A stretch of DNA of 64,000 nucleotides, taken from contig JAJKFL010000008.1 in the NCBI GenBank assembly GCA_021186555.1, positions 13,695,936-13,759,935 of the forward strand, in the 5' to 3' direction. Below are positions 34,601 through 48,500 of the stretch, piece by piece. The position numbers were made by a program, and so were the translations under genes. Positions within the stretch are counted from its first letter, which is position 1, and each line of letters begins with the position of its first letter. The DNA is from Reticulitermes speratus. Its lineage: Eukaryota > Arthropoda > Insecta > Blattodea > Rhinotermitidae. The notes beneath the pieces were generated by a model that made no database searches, had not been told where the DNA came from, and saw only the letters and a list, made by a program, of their open reading frames with translations.

Positions 34601-37600
34601 TCACACTTTGGTGTTGTATCATCAGATGTCATGTTTCTTTCCCTCAAGATTTCTGACTCACTTCAAAACACAGCATTGTTAGACTCAGACCATCCAGTGT
34701 AAACACATGATTTCTGTTTCATTCAAATCGCAATGCTCGCCAACTGATCATGTTGAAACACAGGTTCTGTTTTCTGTTTGGTCATGGCTGCAGTCATGCA
34801 GTCAACCACTGTAATCCCACCTTAAGTGACACTGTTTTGTGGTGACGGGGTGGAATACATTGCTTGGCTGGTGCTCTTTTGTCACGGTTGTGACGGAATG
34901 GATTTTATTTATGAGCTTTCTCCCATGAAACACTGTGGCCATGACCATTGTGTAAATTCTTGTAATTCTCTGTAATGAGCATACCTTTACTATCCTCTGT
35001 AATTCCTGCCTCTGTCTTGCATGTAGCATGGCAGAGTTCATTAATTGTATGTCATATTGTTTAATGCTTCTGTTTCTACAGATTTCATTATGTTGATTAC
35101 ATTTTTTTTTATAGCAGGATGGATTTTTATTGTGTTAAACTGATAGTTTTGTTACAGTGTTGTTCAGTAGAGTGAAACATTTTTACGTAAAGATGTATAG
35201 TAAATTGTTGGGGCCCAGAAAAAAAAATTTGTTTGTAGTGCATAATTTCATTACTCTGGTGTTTGTCATAATGATATTTTACGGTCTTAACATCTGAGAG
35301 TTTTATACAGACTGGGTTTAGTAGTGGGTAAAAAAGAGAAATTTAAAATATGATAAAAGTCCATAACTAAAATCTATGGAATATTGTATGTGCTGTGTTT
35401 CTGTAGACAGGTTTTGCAGACCCCTGTGTTTTTTGAACTAGTTCAAATTGAAAATAAATTATGTTTATCTTACTCTTAGTGTCATGTTGATAAGTTAGAG
35501 CATGTGCAACGTACTTGCTTTGCTTTACATAAATTGTTACAGCCATCTGGTCATTACATATGTACATCACGTCACTTGCAGACACAACATATTATGTAAG
35601 CTGATTTCCTAACAGTGTGCACATTTGTCTATCTACAGATATTATGGTGGCAATGAATACATTGATGAAATTGAAATATTATGCCAGAAGAGGTCACTGG
35701 AGGCTTACCAACTTGATCCTGCAGAGTGGGGTGTCAATGTTCAGCCATATTCTGGTTCTCCAGCAAACCTTGCTGTTTATACAGCTGTTGTAGAGCCACA
35801 TGGGCGAATCATGGGTATAATATTGCATGTACAGTAATTCTGAAAATTGTCTTCCTTGTAGCTGTCTGTAGATTGTTATTTTCATATAGTCCAGTACAAT
35901 TGCCATTTTAATGTATGTGAATTGCTCATCCATACCAATATATTTTGCATTCCTTATTGCTTTTGCATTTGATGAAGTGTACGATGATACAAAATTTAAA
36001 GCACCAAATCTGTAATGCTTATTTATGTCTATCAATAAATACAGGACCATTCATTTATCCTTCCACTTAAAATTACTGCCCCATGTAGACTAAATTTCTT
36101 CTGTGTTTGAGAAGATCAATAAAGGAAAATGCCTCCTTTGCTCTTTTTGAACAGTTTAATGTGACTGCGTTATATTTCAACTTTACATTTATATGAGATC
36201 TGGAGTTTGTCTGGTGGTGATTATCAAAATTGCTGTCTTGTGGGATGCTGCTTTGTAGTGTGATATATTGACATATTGCAGGAGGCAGCATGTTCATCTA
36301 AAATGTCTGTACTTATCTACCAGACTACATGTCTCATTTCAGATGAAGTACTCTTCATTGGAACTTACATATTACTATGGAAACATTCAGAAGCTAGGAT
36401 AGTGTAATCAGTATAGTGACTAAGCTATGGACTGGATGATCTGAGGTATGAATTCCAGCAGGGGCAATAGATTTTTCTCTCCTCCAGATTCACCAGATTG
36501 GCTCTGGGGCCCACCCAGCCTCCTATTCAGTGGGTACCAGGGTTCTTCCTTGCGGCAAAATTGTTGGGGTATGATGTTGAACACTCACCTCTATGTAGTG
36601 CTGAATGTTAAGAATGAATGGAGCTATACCTCTGCTTCCCCTGTGTGCTGTCATGGCATGGACAGGGACAACTTTACCTTACGGAAGGCTCTTGACATAG
36701 AAGTCAGTGTGCAATGAGTAACATTGCTTGCTGTTTAGAAAGTTTTCATCTTTAAGTTTACTGTATTTTCAGTTGTTAGATTGTTCTGTTGCAAGTGTAC
36801 TGCATTTTGTACATCACGCTGTGTTCTTAACCTCTTTCTTTCAATTGTAAGCTGTTGATTGTATTATTACGTCTGTTCCACATTTTGGTGACTGGGACTA
36901 TGGTGGTATACATATTAATCATCTAACTTATTTGGTGAACTGTACTAACAAAATAAGGATTAAAGGGTAGGGGTGTGCGAGTTAGTCATGTTTTTCATTT
37001 GAGACAGTTCTTTCAGCTATGTTAAAATTAGTACTGAAGTCTGAACTTGGATTCTAACAGACATTTTACAGAACTTTTTTTTTGAGCTACCACTCTATTA
37101 TTGATGGCTAAAAGTTCACATACAGTGCTGTTTTTCTTATATGAGATCTTGTGTTATCACCAAATCATGTAACGGTGTGTCACCAATCTGTGATTTGTTT
37201 TAGGTCTTGATCTTCCAGATGGTGGTCATCTCACTCATGGCTTTATGACAGCTACTAAGAAGATCTCTGCAACTTCCATCTTCTTTGAGTCAATGCCTTA
37301 TAAGGTTGACCCAAATACAGGCCTTATTAATTATGACAGCCTAGCAGAGACTGCAAAGCTTTTCAAGCCCAAACTTATAGTTGCTGGTGAGTGACAGGAA
37401 CAAAAAAGTGGTCATACTTTGATATATATCCCCCCCAGATTTATGTAGGCAGAGAGTCAGAAAGTATTTATGCCTGTGCAGGCACATATGACCTGTCTCT
37501 ACGTATGAGAATGTGTATCAGAGCAATATAAGAAAGTGCCTATGCATGCACACATGGTGTGGCTGTACACATAAGAATGTGTATAAAAGCATTCTGCAAG

Positions 37601-39528
37601 GAATTAAAATTGACCTCTGCCCAAAAAGAACACTGAGGACATATCTGGGAACTTACAGAATGTGATAAAAATATAGTCCTAGTTGCTGAATTGTACAGTC
37701 TATTTTTGTCACATGCTCAACAACTCGTAGGTATTACTGTATTTACTCGAATGCAAGATGAGGTTTTTCCTTATATTTGATGCTTAACTGTCTGAGGTTG
37801 TCTAAAATTCACATATGATGTGCTGAACCGGACCGCGCGAAACTGGATCGCTCTGAACCAGACCATGGGAAGCCAATCCAAGACCAGCATTGCCAAATCA
37901 TCATGTGTAGACAAAGAAGGACAGGGCATGACTAAAGTTAACTGACACCATCTTCATTTTGGACTTTGTCCATTGTCTAATTTTTTTAAAGAAGCATGAC
38001 GTTTCGGAAGTCAGCTCTATTTCCGTCTCAGGCAAAGAACTACCTAACCTGGTGGATCCCTTCTCAATCACTAGGCACCATAGAAACAGTAAACATTTTG
38101 AGGTATGCACCTGAGAACAGATCTAGTCCAGGGGTAGTAACAGGAAAATGGCTATTGAAGATTTAAAAATTAACTACAAGACTCAAAAATAAAACCTGGA
38201 CCAGTCCACAAATTAAAAACCATATAAAGAGCCATGAACTCAGACTGATGAGACCACAGACACAACACAAAAATCCAGAACACACATATTTAATATTCTT
38301 AACACACATATTTAATATTCTTAACACCATCTGTGGAGAAAATTGTGAATCTTCTTCATGGGTTCAAGTAAGGTTATAAACCAAGAAGTATAAATTTATT
38401 ATTTGCTAATCCCAGTGGCCATGCGGTCTAAGGCGTGGGTCTGCGGCCGCTCACTTGCTGAGATTGTGGGTTCGAATCCTGCCTGGGACATGGATGTCTG
38501 TGTCTTGTGAGTGTTGTGTGTTGTCTGGTAGAGGTCTCTGCGTTGGGCTGATCGCTCGTCCGGAGAAGCCCTGCCGAGTGTGGTGTGTCTGAGTGTGAAT
38601 GTGAAGCCTCGACAATGAGGATGCCCTGGCCCACTAGGGGCTGTTGCACCATGGGAAAAAATGTTTTATTTAGTCAATTTGGATCACAATGACATGGCAG
38701 TTCATGATTGTGAAGGGTTTTAAGTGCTGCGTAACCAATGCAATGGATGAGACTGATAATGATATGTTGTGGAATGGCAGTGAAGAGGATGGGAATGTTG
38801 GGTGTGAGTGTAAGGAAGATGAAGGCACTGACTGTGAAGATGGAGACAGTGACACTGATTGGTACAGGTAGATAGAATCTGACACGCTTTGTGTATTAAG
38901 TGTATGAAATGAACAGTAAAATATTTTTTCTCAGCAGACATTTTATTTTTGGGAGGTCGTCTTAGATTTCGATAAGTACATTGTCCCTTGGCAGACATGT
39001 TTTATCTGGGGGGTTATCTTAGATTAGAGTGCTCTTGCATTTGGGTAAATATGGTAATATGCGTGGCTACGCGGACTGTATCGTAAATGAAATGTGTTTA
39101 TTCCTGGTTGATGTAATGATCCATTCAGTAACTTATAGTATATGGATGGAATGGTACAGTGATTAGTGAACAGTGAGTTTGTAATGGTAGCAGGTTTTTT
39201 GCCGTTTTTGTCTTGTGTACTTGCAGATTGCTTGTATGCCTCTCATATATTAGTTGCATGTAGTAAATCATATGTGCACACATGAAAACAGAATGTTTGT
39301 CATCTGACTGTAAGGAATTACAACTGTAAACAAAACAGTTTCTGCTACTCTATGTTCAAGGCTTATTTTTTATGTTTTTTTTAACACATCACATGCAAAC
39401 ATGTACAGTTAATATCGAAGCTAAACTATTTGTGCAGTTTATAAAGAGACCAAGAAACGTAATGGATATAATGGGTAGGAGATTCAGTTCTACAGGTTAT
39501 CCTGGAACAAACTGGTGGTTTGTGTGTG

Positions 39529-39563
<35 letters not shown>

Positions 39564-42500
39564 CAGATTGCAATTGCAAACAGTGACTGAAGTTGGAGTG
39601 GCTGTAGTGTTTTCATTGAATCGCATAATTTTGTGGTGACTCAATTTGAGCCTGGAAGAAAATGAAATTGCTGTAGCCATTCCAACTTCAGTAACAGTTA
39701 GCAGTCTGCAAATATAAAGAAAATGAACCCAACGGTTTTTTCCATTACATCATGTATATAATAGTTACCGTATGTCTGTTGATACCAGCAGGCTACAGGA
39801 AACTTGTGTTTTGGTCTGTGACAAACTAAAGCTTTGTTTAGTTGCATGTATGGAACAAAATGTATGCAGAACCATTATTAAATATAAGCTTTTAAGGAAA
39901 ATTGCAGTTCTGAATAACACCATACATGTTCTCCTTTTCAAACAATTTATTGATCACTTTGTGTGCTAGTAATAAGCTGGACTGAGCAAGTTAATTACCA
40001 GGCCACATATTGATTCTGACTCAGTGGCCTTCCCTAAGTATATTTAACTTCTTAGCCTTTTAAGTGGGGTTCTAAACCCATTCACTATGCCATTTAAATG
40101 GGTGTGTGGGGTCAATTACTCCATATTTTTATGTAATAATTACTGCAGTTTATGTAATTCACAGATGTATATTTACAGGTATCAGTTGTTATTCTCGATG
40201 CTTGGATTATAAACGTTTTCGTGAGATAGCAGATGAAAATGGCGCTTACCTCTTCTCCGATATGGCACACGTTTCTGGTCTGGTGGCTGCTGGAATTATT
40301 CCCAGCCCATTTGAATACAGTGACATTGTGAGCACCACTACACACAAGACACTTCGTGGGCCTCGTGCTGGCATTATATTCTTCAGGAAGGGTAGGTTTC
40401 CATGATCTGCGAATCTGACAGGGTCTGTGTGTGGTGTAAATTAATCTGTCATTGTCTGAAGAGCTAATGGCCAAATAAAGGAAATTGAATTGAAGATAGT
40501 AAATTTTGTATTTAACTCCAGAATGGTGTTAAAACTTTTACAACATGGATGCTTATTCTCAGATTCTTAAAATTATCAGGACATAATTTTTGTTTTACAT
40601 CAGAAGTGTAGCACAGTATATGTATAAAGCTGCATATATATTTTAATGTCATATGTCGGTAAGTTTGTTTGTGTCAGCACTAATGAGTTGCTAAAGGCTT
40701 AGGTATGGTAACACCCTTGAAAAAAATATTGAAGAAAATATATTTTGTAACTTTGTTGCTTGGAATTTCTTTGTACAGAAGTTTAAAAGAGTCTTACCTA
40801 AGGCATTATACTTTTTTCTGTTTACATTTAAAAGACATGTTGATTCATATGCAAGGCTTGGTTAATGGACCATGTTATTTTGTTCCCCAGAAATTATGTG
40901 AAATTGCCATAGTGCTGTACTTTTTTCTTAGGTCTCCAGATTCTGAGAATAAAGCTGATGCAGAATTTTATTTCACTGCAACCTCATTGTTTGATGTAAT
41001 ATAGGACACTGGCATACCAATGACACCCACAGTAGATAAGGTCCTAACATGGGGTATGCAAATTTTGCTTTGGACTAGGAACGAGACAGTTTTTCACCAT
41101 CAAGGTGTGTAGGTGACCTGTACTGATTGTTGCACACTTTCTATCAGCACACAAGCCAGGCTTCATGCCATCTAATGGCATCATAAATTAAGTGTCCACC
41201 AACCATCAGACACAAATGGATGAGAGATATGACATGTCTCTCAGTCAATTGGCATTGCTTAAGGTAGCTTGTTTTTTTATATGCTTGGAGGACCATTAAG
41301 GATATGCTCTGCAATTGTCACTCTTTTTGTAATATGCTGACATAATGCTGTAACAGTATCAGGAACCAATACTGAAAGCATATGGCTATGAGATGAGACA
41401 GTGATTGATCAGAAATCTATTGTCATTCCAAAGTGTGACAATGTGATAACAGTATCAGGAACCAATACAGAAATCATGTGGCTATCAGATGGAACATTGA
41501 TTAGAAGTTTATTGTCAATCCAAAGCACTCTATGTATGTAGTTCTCATGCCAGGGAGTTTATTCACTGACTTTTTTTTGCACAAATATTCCTAACAGTTT
41601 CTAATAGATGTGTCTGAATTACTGCAACTCACACAATGAATGATGACAAGTGTTGTTACGAGTGGTTATGTGTTTCAGTCATAAGCATGTGTTTCTTATC
41701 TTCAGGTGTGAGGTCACTGAATAAGGCAGGACAGAAGGTCATGTATGATTTGGAGAATAAGATCAACCAAGCTGTATTTCCTGGCCTGCAGGGTGGACCA
41801 CACAATAATGCCATTGCAGCTATCGCTACAGCCTTGCGGCAAACAATGACTCCAGAGTTTCGAAAGTACCAACACCAGGTGTGGTCATTTTTGTATTTCT
41901 TGTCATAGATCTTTAACCTCAAACTTCCAACTGGCAATTTGTGGTGGAGTCAAAAGTTTATTTTTCTTAAAAAGTGTTTAATTAAAAAATAATTTACTGT
42001 TATTCTCATTACTCTTTGTGCTTGGACATTTTTAGTCTTACAATAAAGAGAAACAATTACAACTATGGAAATAACAGTATGGACGTTTTAACTAAGGGAT
42101 CTTCCTGATGGACATTTTTAGTCTTACATGGACTAAAGAGAACAATTATAACTTTGGAAAACAATATGGTCATTTAAACTAAGGGATCTTTCTGATGGCA
42201 AAACATATTCTCTTTATTACTGTATATATGCTAACAGTCTTGTCTTATTTGAGTTGCTGTAGTAGTTCTTGTGATGTGTGCCAAAGGCTGATAGGTACAT
42301 GGTGCACTTTTATTACCAGGCTCTTTCTCCTGCCACTGTTGATGAGGGATGTTTTTGACGTAACTTTTGATAACACTTTCTGCATGACACAAACTTTGCG
42401 AAGTACTGCAAGTGTATGCTCTTTATTCAATAGAATACATGTCTTAACACACGCTGTCCACCTGCTGTTTGTGACTCATAACACATGTCATGAGTGCCAG

Positions 42501-45500
42501 TCTCACATTCCAATGCTGATAATAGGAAGATCATGTGGCCTGAGTGTCTTAAGTAAGCTAGCACTGTATTTTTCTGTGCTTGGGGACACAATTAGACATA
42601 CTCTTTGCATTTAGTAATTTAATGAATTAAAATATGCCAGAATTTAGCTAATTTTTGTTAGTTTTAGTTGTTGTAACAAATTCTATCCTTCAGGGTGAAA
42701 TCTTGGGAAATGTTTGGCCCAGATGTAAGGTACAAGTACAGGACAGCAAATATGTTAATATTCTTAACATAATTTGCCAGTGTATTATCCAGTTTGTTGA
42801 GTGCTTTCTGATGTATGTTACTGTAGATTTCATACTTCAGAAATCTGTAGGTATTACAAAATTCTTTACACCTTTTTGGAATTGTGGCAGTATGTAAAGT
42901 GGGTTGAAACTTAGACATGATGTCAATGAAGGTCAGAGGTAATGAATTCTTGTGTGAAGACTACTCTTTTCTTGGATGTGATGCTGTGTAGTCTGGTAGA
43001 AATGTACGGACTTTTCAAAATTTATACCAAAGTACATGGTGTCACATCCTAGAAGACAGTAATCTATATAGTCATCACTGTACGTCAGTTCTGTGTACAC
43101 CATGAAAGCATGTTGTGGGAGTGGAGATGCAACAATTTCTTGCAAGTTTTTGAGCTACTATTTTGTGTAGATATTGCAAAAATAGACTCCAGTACTTAGG
43201 CAGTAGAATGTGTTTGCATCATGTCTTCTGCATGGGTTGGGGAAGGTGAAAAATTTCCAGATGTTTTCCATTAAAATTGTTGAACCAGAGTACAACTGTC
43301 TTGGCCCAAAAATTTAGCATTTCTTAATATCCTGTGCAAGGTTCAAGATACTGTTGATTTGGAATATAATTTTGTTTTAGTCACAACTAGTGTAAAGATG
43401 ATTTAGTGTTCTCCATAGTTGCATGTATGTGCATATAGTACAGTTATCAGGGAAGATGTTTGAATTCACTTTTCTCATAAAATACGAAAGCAGTCAATAT
43501 CTCTGTGTTTAGTATTTATCTATTTATTTATGTATTAACCTTATGTTTAGTACCAGGTCTTTCCCATAGGACCAAGAATTATGGTATTTGTTGGGAATGT
43601 ATAAGAAAATTGATGTATTGGGCATTAGAACCTAAGAAATGTGAATTAAGTGAGCGTTTTAGGTCATTATATAATGTAGAACTTAATGATTGATAAGTTA
43701 CCTAATGTTTGTTAGGATAGTGAAAATTAGAAGTGTATAATGGGCTGAACATGGGGGCTGGAGAGACTATTGCTTACAGAAGTTCGACCTGTTGGAAGAT
43801 GTCTACTTGGAAAATCAAGAAGCTGGGATGATGAAGGATAATAACCCTTTCACTGCTGAGTAATCAGTAATGATTTATTTTTGCATTTTTCTTTAAACGT
43901 GGAAATCCAGAGGAATTAGGTAGAAGTTGTATTAATGCATATTATTAAAGCATATCATTGTTATGAGTTATGTACAAAATGTTATCCAACATTCTTCTCT
44001 TAAGGTTAACTCCATATGTAGATGGAATTGCTGGGCTCATCATTGTGGATTTTGACATAGTAGATCAGCCACTATCAATCAGATAGAGTTCGTCAGATTG
44101 TGGAGAGAAAATGGAAGTTCTGTGGGACAGTACATAAGATGATACTAGATGAACGTAAAACATGGCCGCTCACGCTGAGAGAAGAAAATAGATTGAAGGT
44201 GTTCGAGAACTGGGTGCTGAGGGCAATATTTGGACCTAAGAGGGAGGAGTGACAGGAAAGTGATGACAGTTGCATAATGAGGAACTTCATCATTAGTACT
44301 GTGCACTGAACATCAGGTTGGGCTAAAGAACAAAGATGAGATGGGCAAGGAATGTAGCACATGTAGGAGAGATCAGGTGTTTGTGCAAGATATTGGTTGG
44401 AAAATCTGAAGGAAGAATCCTGTTAAAAGACAGGCATAGATTGGAGGATAATATTAAAATGAATCTCTCACAGATAGTCTGGGAGCATGTGGATTGGATT
44501 TATCTGGCTCATGGTGAGTTGTTGTGAACATGGTAATAAACTGTCACATACCCTAAAAAGGAGAATTTCTTGAGTGGCTGATTGGCTTTTCAAGAAATAC
44601 TGCTGTGTGGAATTAACTGAAGTAGAGTTCAGGACTGATCTCTGTGGCTCTGTTTCCCAGTCATTTCCCCAGCTTCTAGGGCCACAAGGCAGAGTCCTGA
44701 ACTACATATATTTCTTATGTACTCTCCCTTTTGTTAATCCTTTTTAATCCATTTCTAAGGTTGTTGCTAATGCACGACGACTTTGTGAAGGTCTGCAAAA
44801 ATATGGATACAATATAGTGACTGGTGGAACAGATGTGCACCTTGTGTTGGTAGATCTGAGATCAGCTAGTATAACAGGTGCAAGAGCAGAGAAGATTTTA
44901 GAGGACATTTCTATAGCATGTAACAAAAACACAGGTAAGAAAGATAATTTGCATTTACAAATTCAGGTTTTTCTGACACGTGACGTTTTGGGAGTTCACC
45001 CTGTTTAACCCTTTCCACTCGAATTATTTTGCAGCCATCCCTTTAGCACTTTGATTTACTCTCTCTCTTCCCCCCCCCCCCCCCCCCCCTCATCCAGGCA
45101 AAAAGAACTGGCAAGACCAATACAGTAGAACCCGGATAAGAAGTCCCCACATAAGAAGCTTTCCCCTGTAAAAAGTCTGATTTTTAAAGCCCCGAAATCC
45201 TATTGCTTTTAATAAGCTTCCCTCTTAAGGAGTCCCTAATCCTCTTGTCCCTTGAAAGACTTCTTAACAGGGTTCTACTGTAGTTTATCTAATTATGAAC
45301 AGATGGCAGAAGCTGTCAGAAATATAAAAAGTGTGGTGACAGCCCCGATATACAGGCAATGAGAGGTACAGGTGGTGGGCGGAATCTGCCTGACATACGA
45401 GCTAGTCAGCCATGTATGAAAGTCGGGGCACCCAAGACAGTTGAGTGGAAAGGGTTAAATCAAGATTTGTTAATGCAAAAAATGCAGGGTGAATTAATGG

Positions 45501-48500
45501 CCATTTGTGGGAGAGGGAAATGTGTCGTTTGTACAATAGCCAGTACGGTATAGAAATGCAGTCATTTATGAGTCATCACTTATTTTTGTATTTTTTAATA
45601 GAAGTTCTGTGACACTTAACTTTCTGAACTAAGACAGTTATCATTTTTAACACTAGATTGAAGTTTCTGAGCTGTAACGTCCTCCGTGCACGTAATTTTT
45701 AGAAATCTGATGGATGAAGATTTGATTAAGTTCCAACTTTATGGAAAAACAAAGAAGCAATTTTGTCTGCCCTAAAACCAAACCTCACTACAAATAAGAA
45801 AATGACAAAATGTGATCTGAGCAATATTAATCAAGCAGTGCTGGATTGGTTTAAGGCATATAAAGAATAATGCTGGTTCCCCCTCATGGGCCTCATTTTA
45901 AAGTTACAGGCAAAACAGTTAGGACATGAGAATTACACATGTACCAATGAATGGCTTAATCATTTTAAAAATCAGCAAATTAAAAAGTGGCAAGTGAATG
46001 GTAAAAATTCTGCATATAATGTAAAAAAAGTTACAGCAAACAAGATACATATAACACAGATAAAACCGGACTGTTTTATAAGATGCCCAATGCAACATTC
46101 AAATTTCAGAGGTGAAAAATATGTTGGCATAAAAAGGTATAAGAATGATGTAATGGATTTGACATGTGTGAACATGGTTGGATCTAACAAAAAATATTGA
46201 GAACCATCCGTCTTCTGGACTTTGTCCATCGTCCAGGATAAAATGTTAAAATATACTATAAAAATACTATAAAAGTCCAGGGATTGAGATTAACTCAGTG
46301 TAAAAGGACCCAACTGAGTAGGTGTCTCCCCTCCCATCACCTGAAGACGGAAGACGAGCTATCTTCCGAAACGTCGTGATTTTTATAATATATTTTAACA
46401 TTTTATCCTGGACGATGGACAAAGTCCAGAAGACAGTTGGTTCTCAATGTTACACGCCATCGTCAGAACCTTTTAGAATTTAGTAACAAGAAATACTTCT
46501 GTTATTGGAAAATCATGTAGACCACATTACTTCCAAAATATACAGAAGCTTCCCATGAACTGTGCAGCCAATAACAGCACATGGATGCCTTGTAGTATTT
46601 TTGACAATACATAAGTGGAACAGTGAGTTAAGGAGGAAAAATGAACAAATTTTACTTTACATGTTTACTGTTAAATTTTCTATTTTCTTTATACTTTTAT
46701 GTCTTTTCATGAATATGTTAAATGTAATCTCTATTTACATGTAATTTTACTTGCTACAGTATATTGGTAGTTGTATTATATAGTACATGCAGATTTTTAC
46801 ATTCATGGGTATTAGTGAATAATGAGTGTGTCAAGCAGATTTGTCCACTCCTGTGCTGTTTGTTGTAACAAATTTTCACTGTACTTTGTTATGTACATAT
46901 CATTTGGGTGACGAGGCATTTAGAAAAAGTCTAATTGGAAGATTCCACTTTTGTTTATAGTCATGTAGTACTATGTACTTAAAAATTAGGTTCACATTTC
47001 AGGCATCCTGTATCTGAATTGAGCTCTTGTATTAATACTTCTGAGTTTATTATGCAGTTCCAGGTGATAAAAGTGCATTGAATCCAAGTGGAATTCGTCT
47101 GGGTACACCAGCCCTCACAACAAGAGGACTGAAAGAGCAGGACATTGACAAGGTGGTGGACTTCATACACAGAGGTAAGCATTTGGTGTTATAATTCTTG
47201 TATGTTTATGATTATGGCACTGTTAAACTTACTTATTCCATTTATATATGATACAGCTGCTGTCAGAATTATGAACAAACATATGATGTGAGTTTTTGTC
47301 ATGACTGATGTGCCTCATTGTGATCTCACAGTCTCCTTGACCTTAGCATTCCTGCATCCATTTCAGAGCTAACATAGCATGTTGTAGCTGCGTCATTTGA
47401 TTCAGGAAATGTGCACTTGATTTTGTCTTCTATTTTCAGGATTTTCACATCAGTGACTTGCAACAGTATTTCTGCTGTATGTTTGCTTGAAACATGTTAT
47501 TTTACATCCTTTTGAAATGTTTTAGTTCTGTACATATACCATTCCACCATTTTAGACGGTTACATATTATTTTATTGAATTCATTTTGAATTTACCCATT
47601 ATAATGTTATTGGTTTTTAAACATATTCTGTCACGTTTTATTATTAACCTCTTTTACTCTTAGCAAGCGTCTGAAGTGGAAGTACACCAGTGACATTTAA
47701 TGTACTATCCTTAAAGAAACACAGTGTGTTTTTCCAGAATGTAGAAAAGTATGGTAGCTGGGTGAAATCAATGTTTATTCTTCCATTTGATGGTGATAAC
47801 TAGTGAACCATTGGAGCTAGGAATATGAAATTTGATAGTGAGATAGAGTGTGAACATACCTACACTACTTCTGTCTTGAATTATATCTCAGAGCAGGGGT
47901 AGCGTAGTCACTATAGTGACTTTGCTACGGGATGGAAGATCTGGGGTTCGAATCCCAACAGGTGAAGAGGTTTATCTCTCTCAAAACCTCCAGACTGCCT
48001 CTGGGCCCACCAGGCCTCCTATTCATTGGGTACCAGGGGTTCTTTCTCTGTGGTAAGATGGCCAGGGCAGGAGGCTGACTGCTTACCTGCATCTACTGCC
48101 AAGGTGCCTTCATGCCAGGTACTGGGACAGTTTCACCTTTACATTACTTTTAAGTTTTATGTGATAAATTTAACATACTCAAAATATGTATTACTAGAAA
48201 ATTTTAATAGGAATAGATCATTAACATGTTCTTATTAAAACATATTTTAAAATTATCCATGTTCCGTGCAGTGAGATAAGTCACCATATGTATACCAAGA
48301 ACTGCACTATAATTAGATACAATGATAAGCAATGTGTGGTAAACCTCCTACCAGTTTTGGCCTTTCTCGCCCATCTTCAGGGAGGCATTCAACAAAGAAA
48401 AATATGTTAATGGCCATTTATAACACATGTGCAATAATACTGTTAAAATACAGAATATTAAAATGGTTAGAAATTTTAAAAAGTATAAATTACAACGTAT

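Larger units (their letters stand above)
37735..39057 (+). mobile_element. Pogo-like DNA transposon relic with nested SINE and hammerhead copy
   Basis: Left end TTACTGTATTTACTCGAATG and the reverse complement of the right end, TTACCATATTTACCCAAATG, form imperfect terminal inverted repeats 1.3 kb apart. Near the right end 38689-38871 reads [19 protein letters not shown] and an acidic tail, like the C terminus of pogo/POGK-type transposases. The rest of the transposase is missing. A SINE (38412-38655), a hammerhead-like motif (about 38.0 kb) and a 22-bp tandem repeat (about 38283-38326) lie inside. Confidence 0.65.
45690..46660 (+). mobile_element. Tigger (pogo) transposase relic split by a hammerhead foldback
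   Basis: Blocks in order: [15 protein letters not shown] and [17 protein letters not shown] (CENP-B-type DNA-binding half); [16 protein letters not shown] (start of the DDE domain, where the family has DETGLF) and VNMVGSNKK; a foldback insert; then [20 protein letters not shown] and [17 protein letters not shown]. The rest of the catalytic domain is missing. Several shifts and stops; not functional. In Shmt intron 6. Confidence 0.85.

Noticed and set aside
38412-38490. Possible functional tRNA gene
   Set aside because: A and B boxes are good, but the acceptor stem does not pair and a long SINE body follows, so it is a SINE head.
40430-40495. GTCTGAAGAGCTAATGGCC as another hammerhead
   Set aside because: CTGAAGA is present, but there is no GAAA at the right place, no paired stem I and no stem III. 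Possibly the worn end of another repeat.
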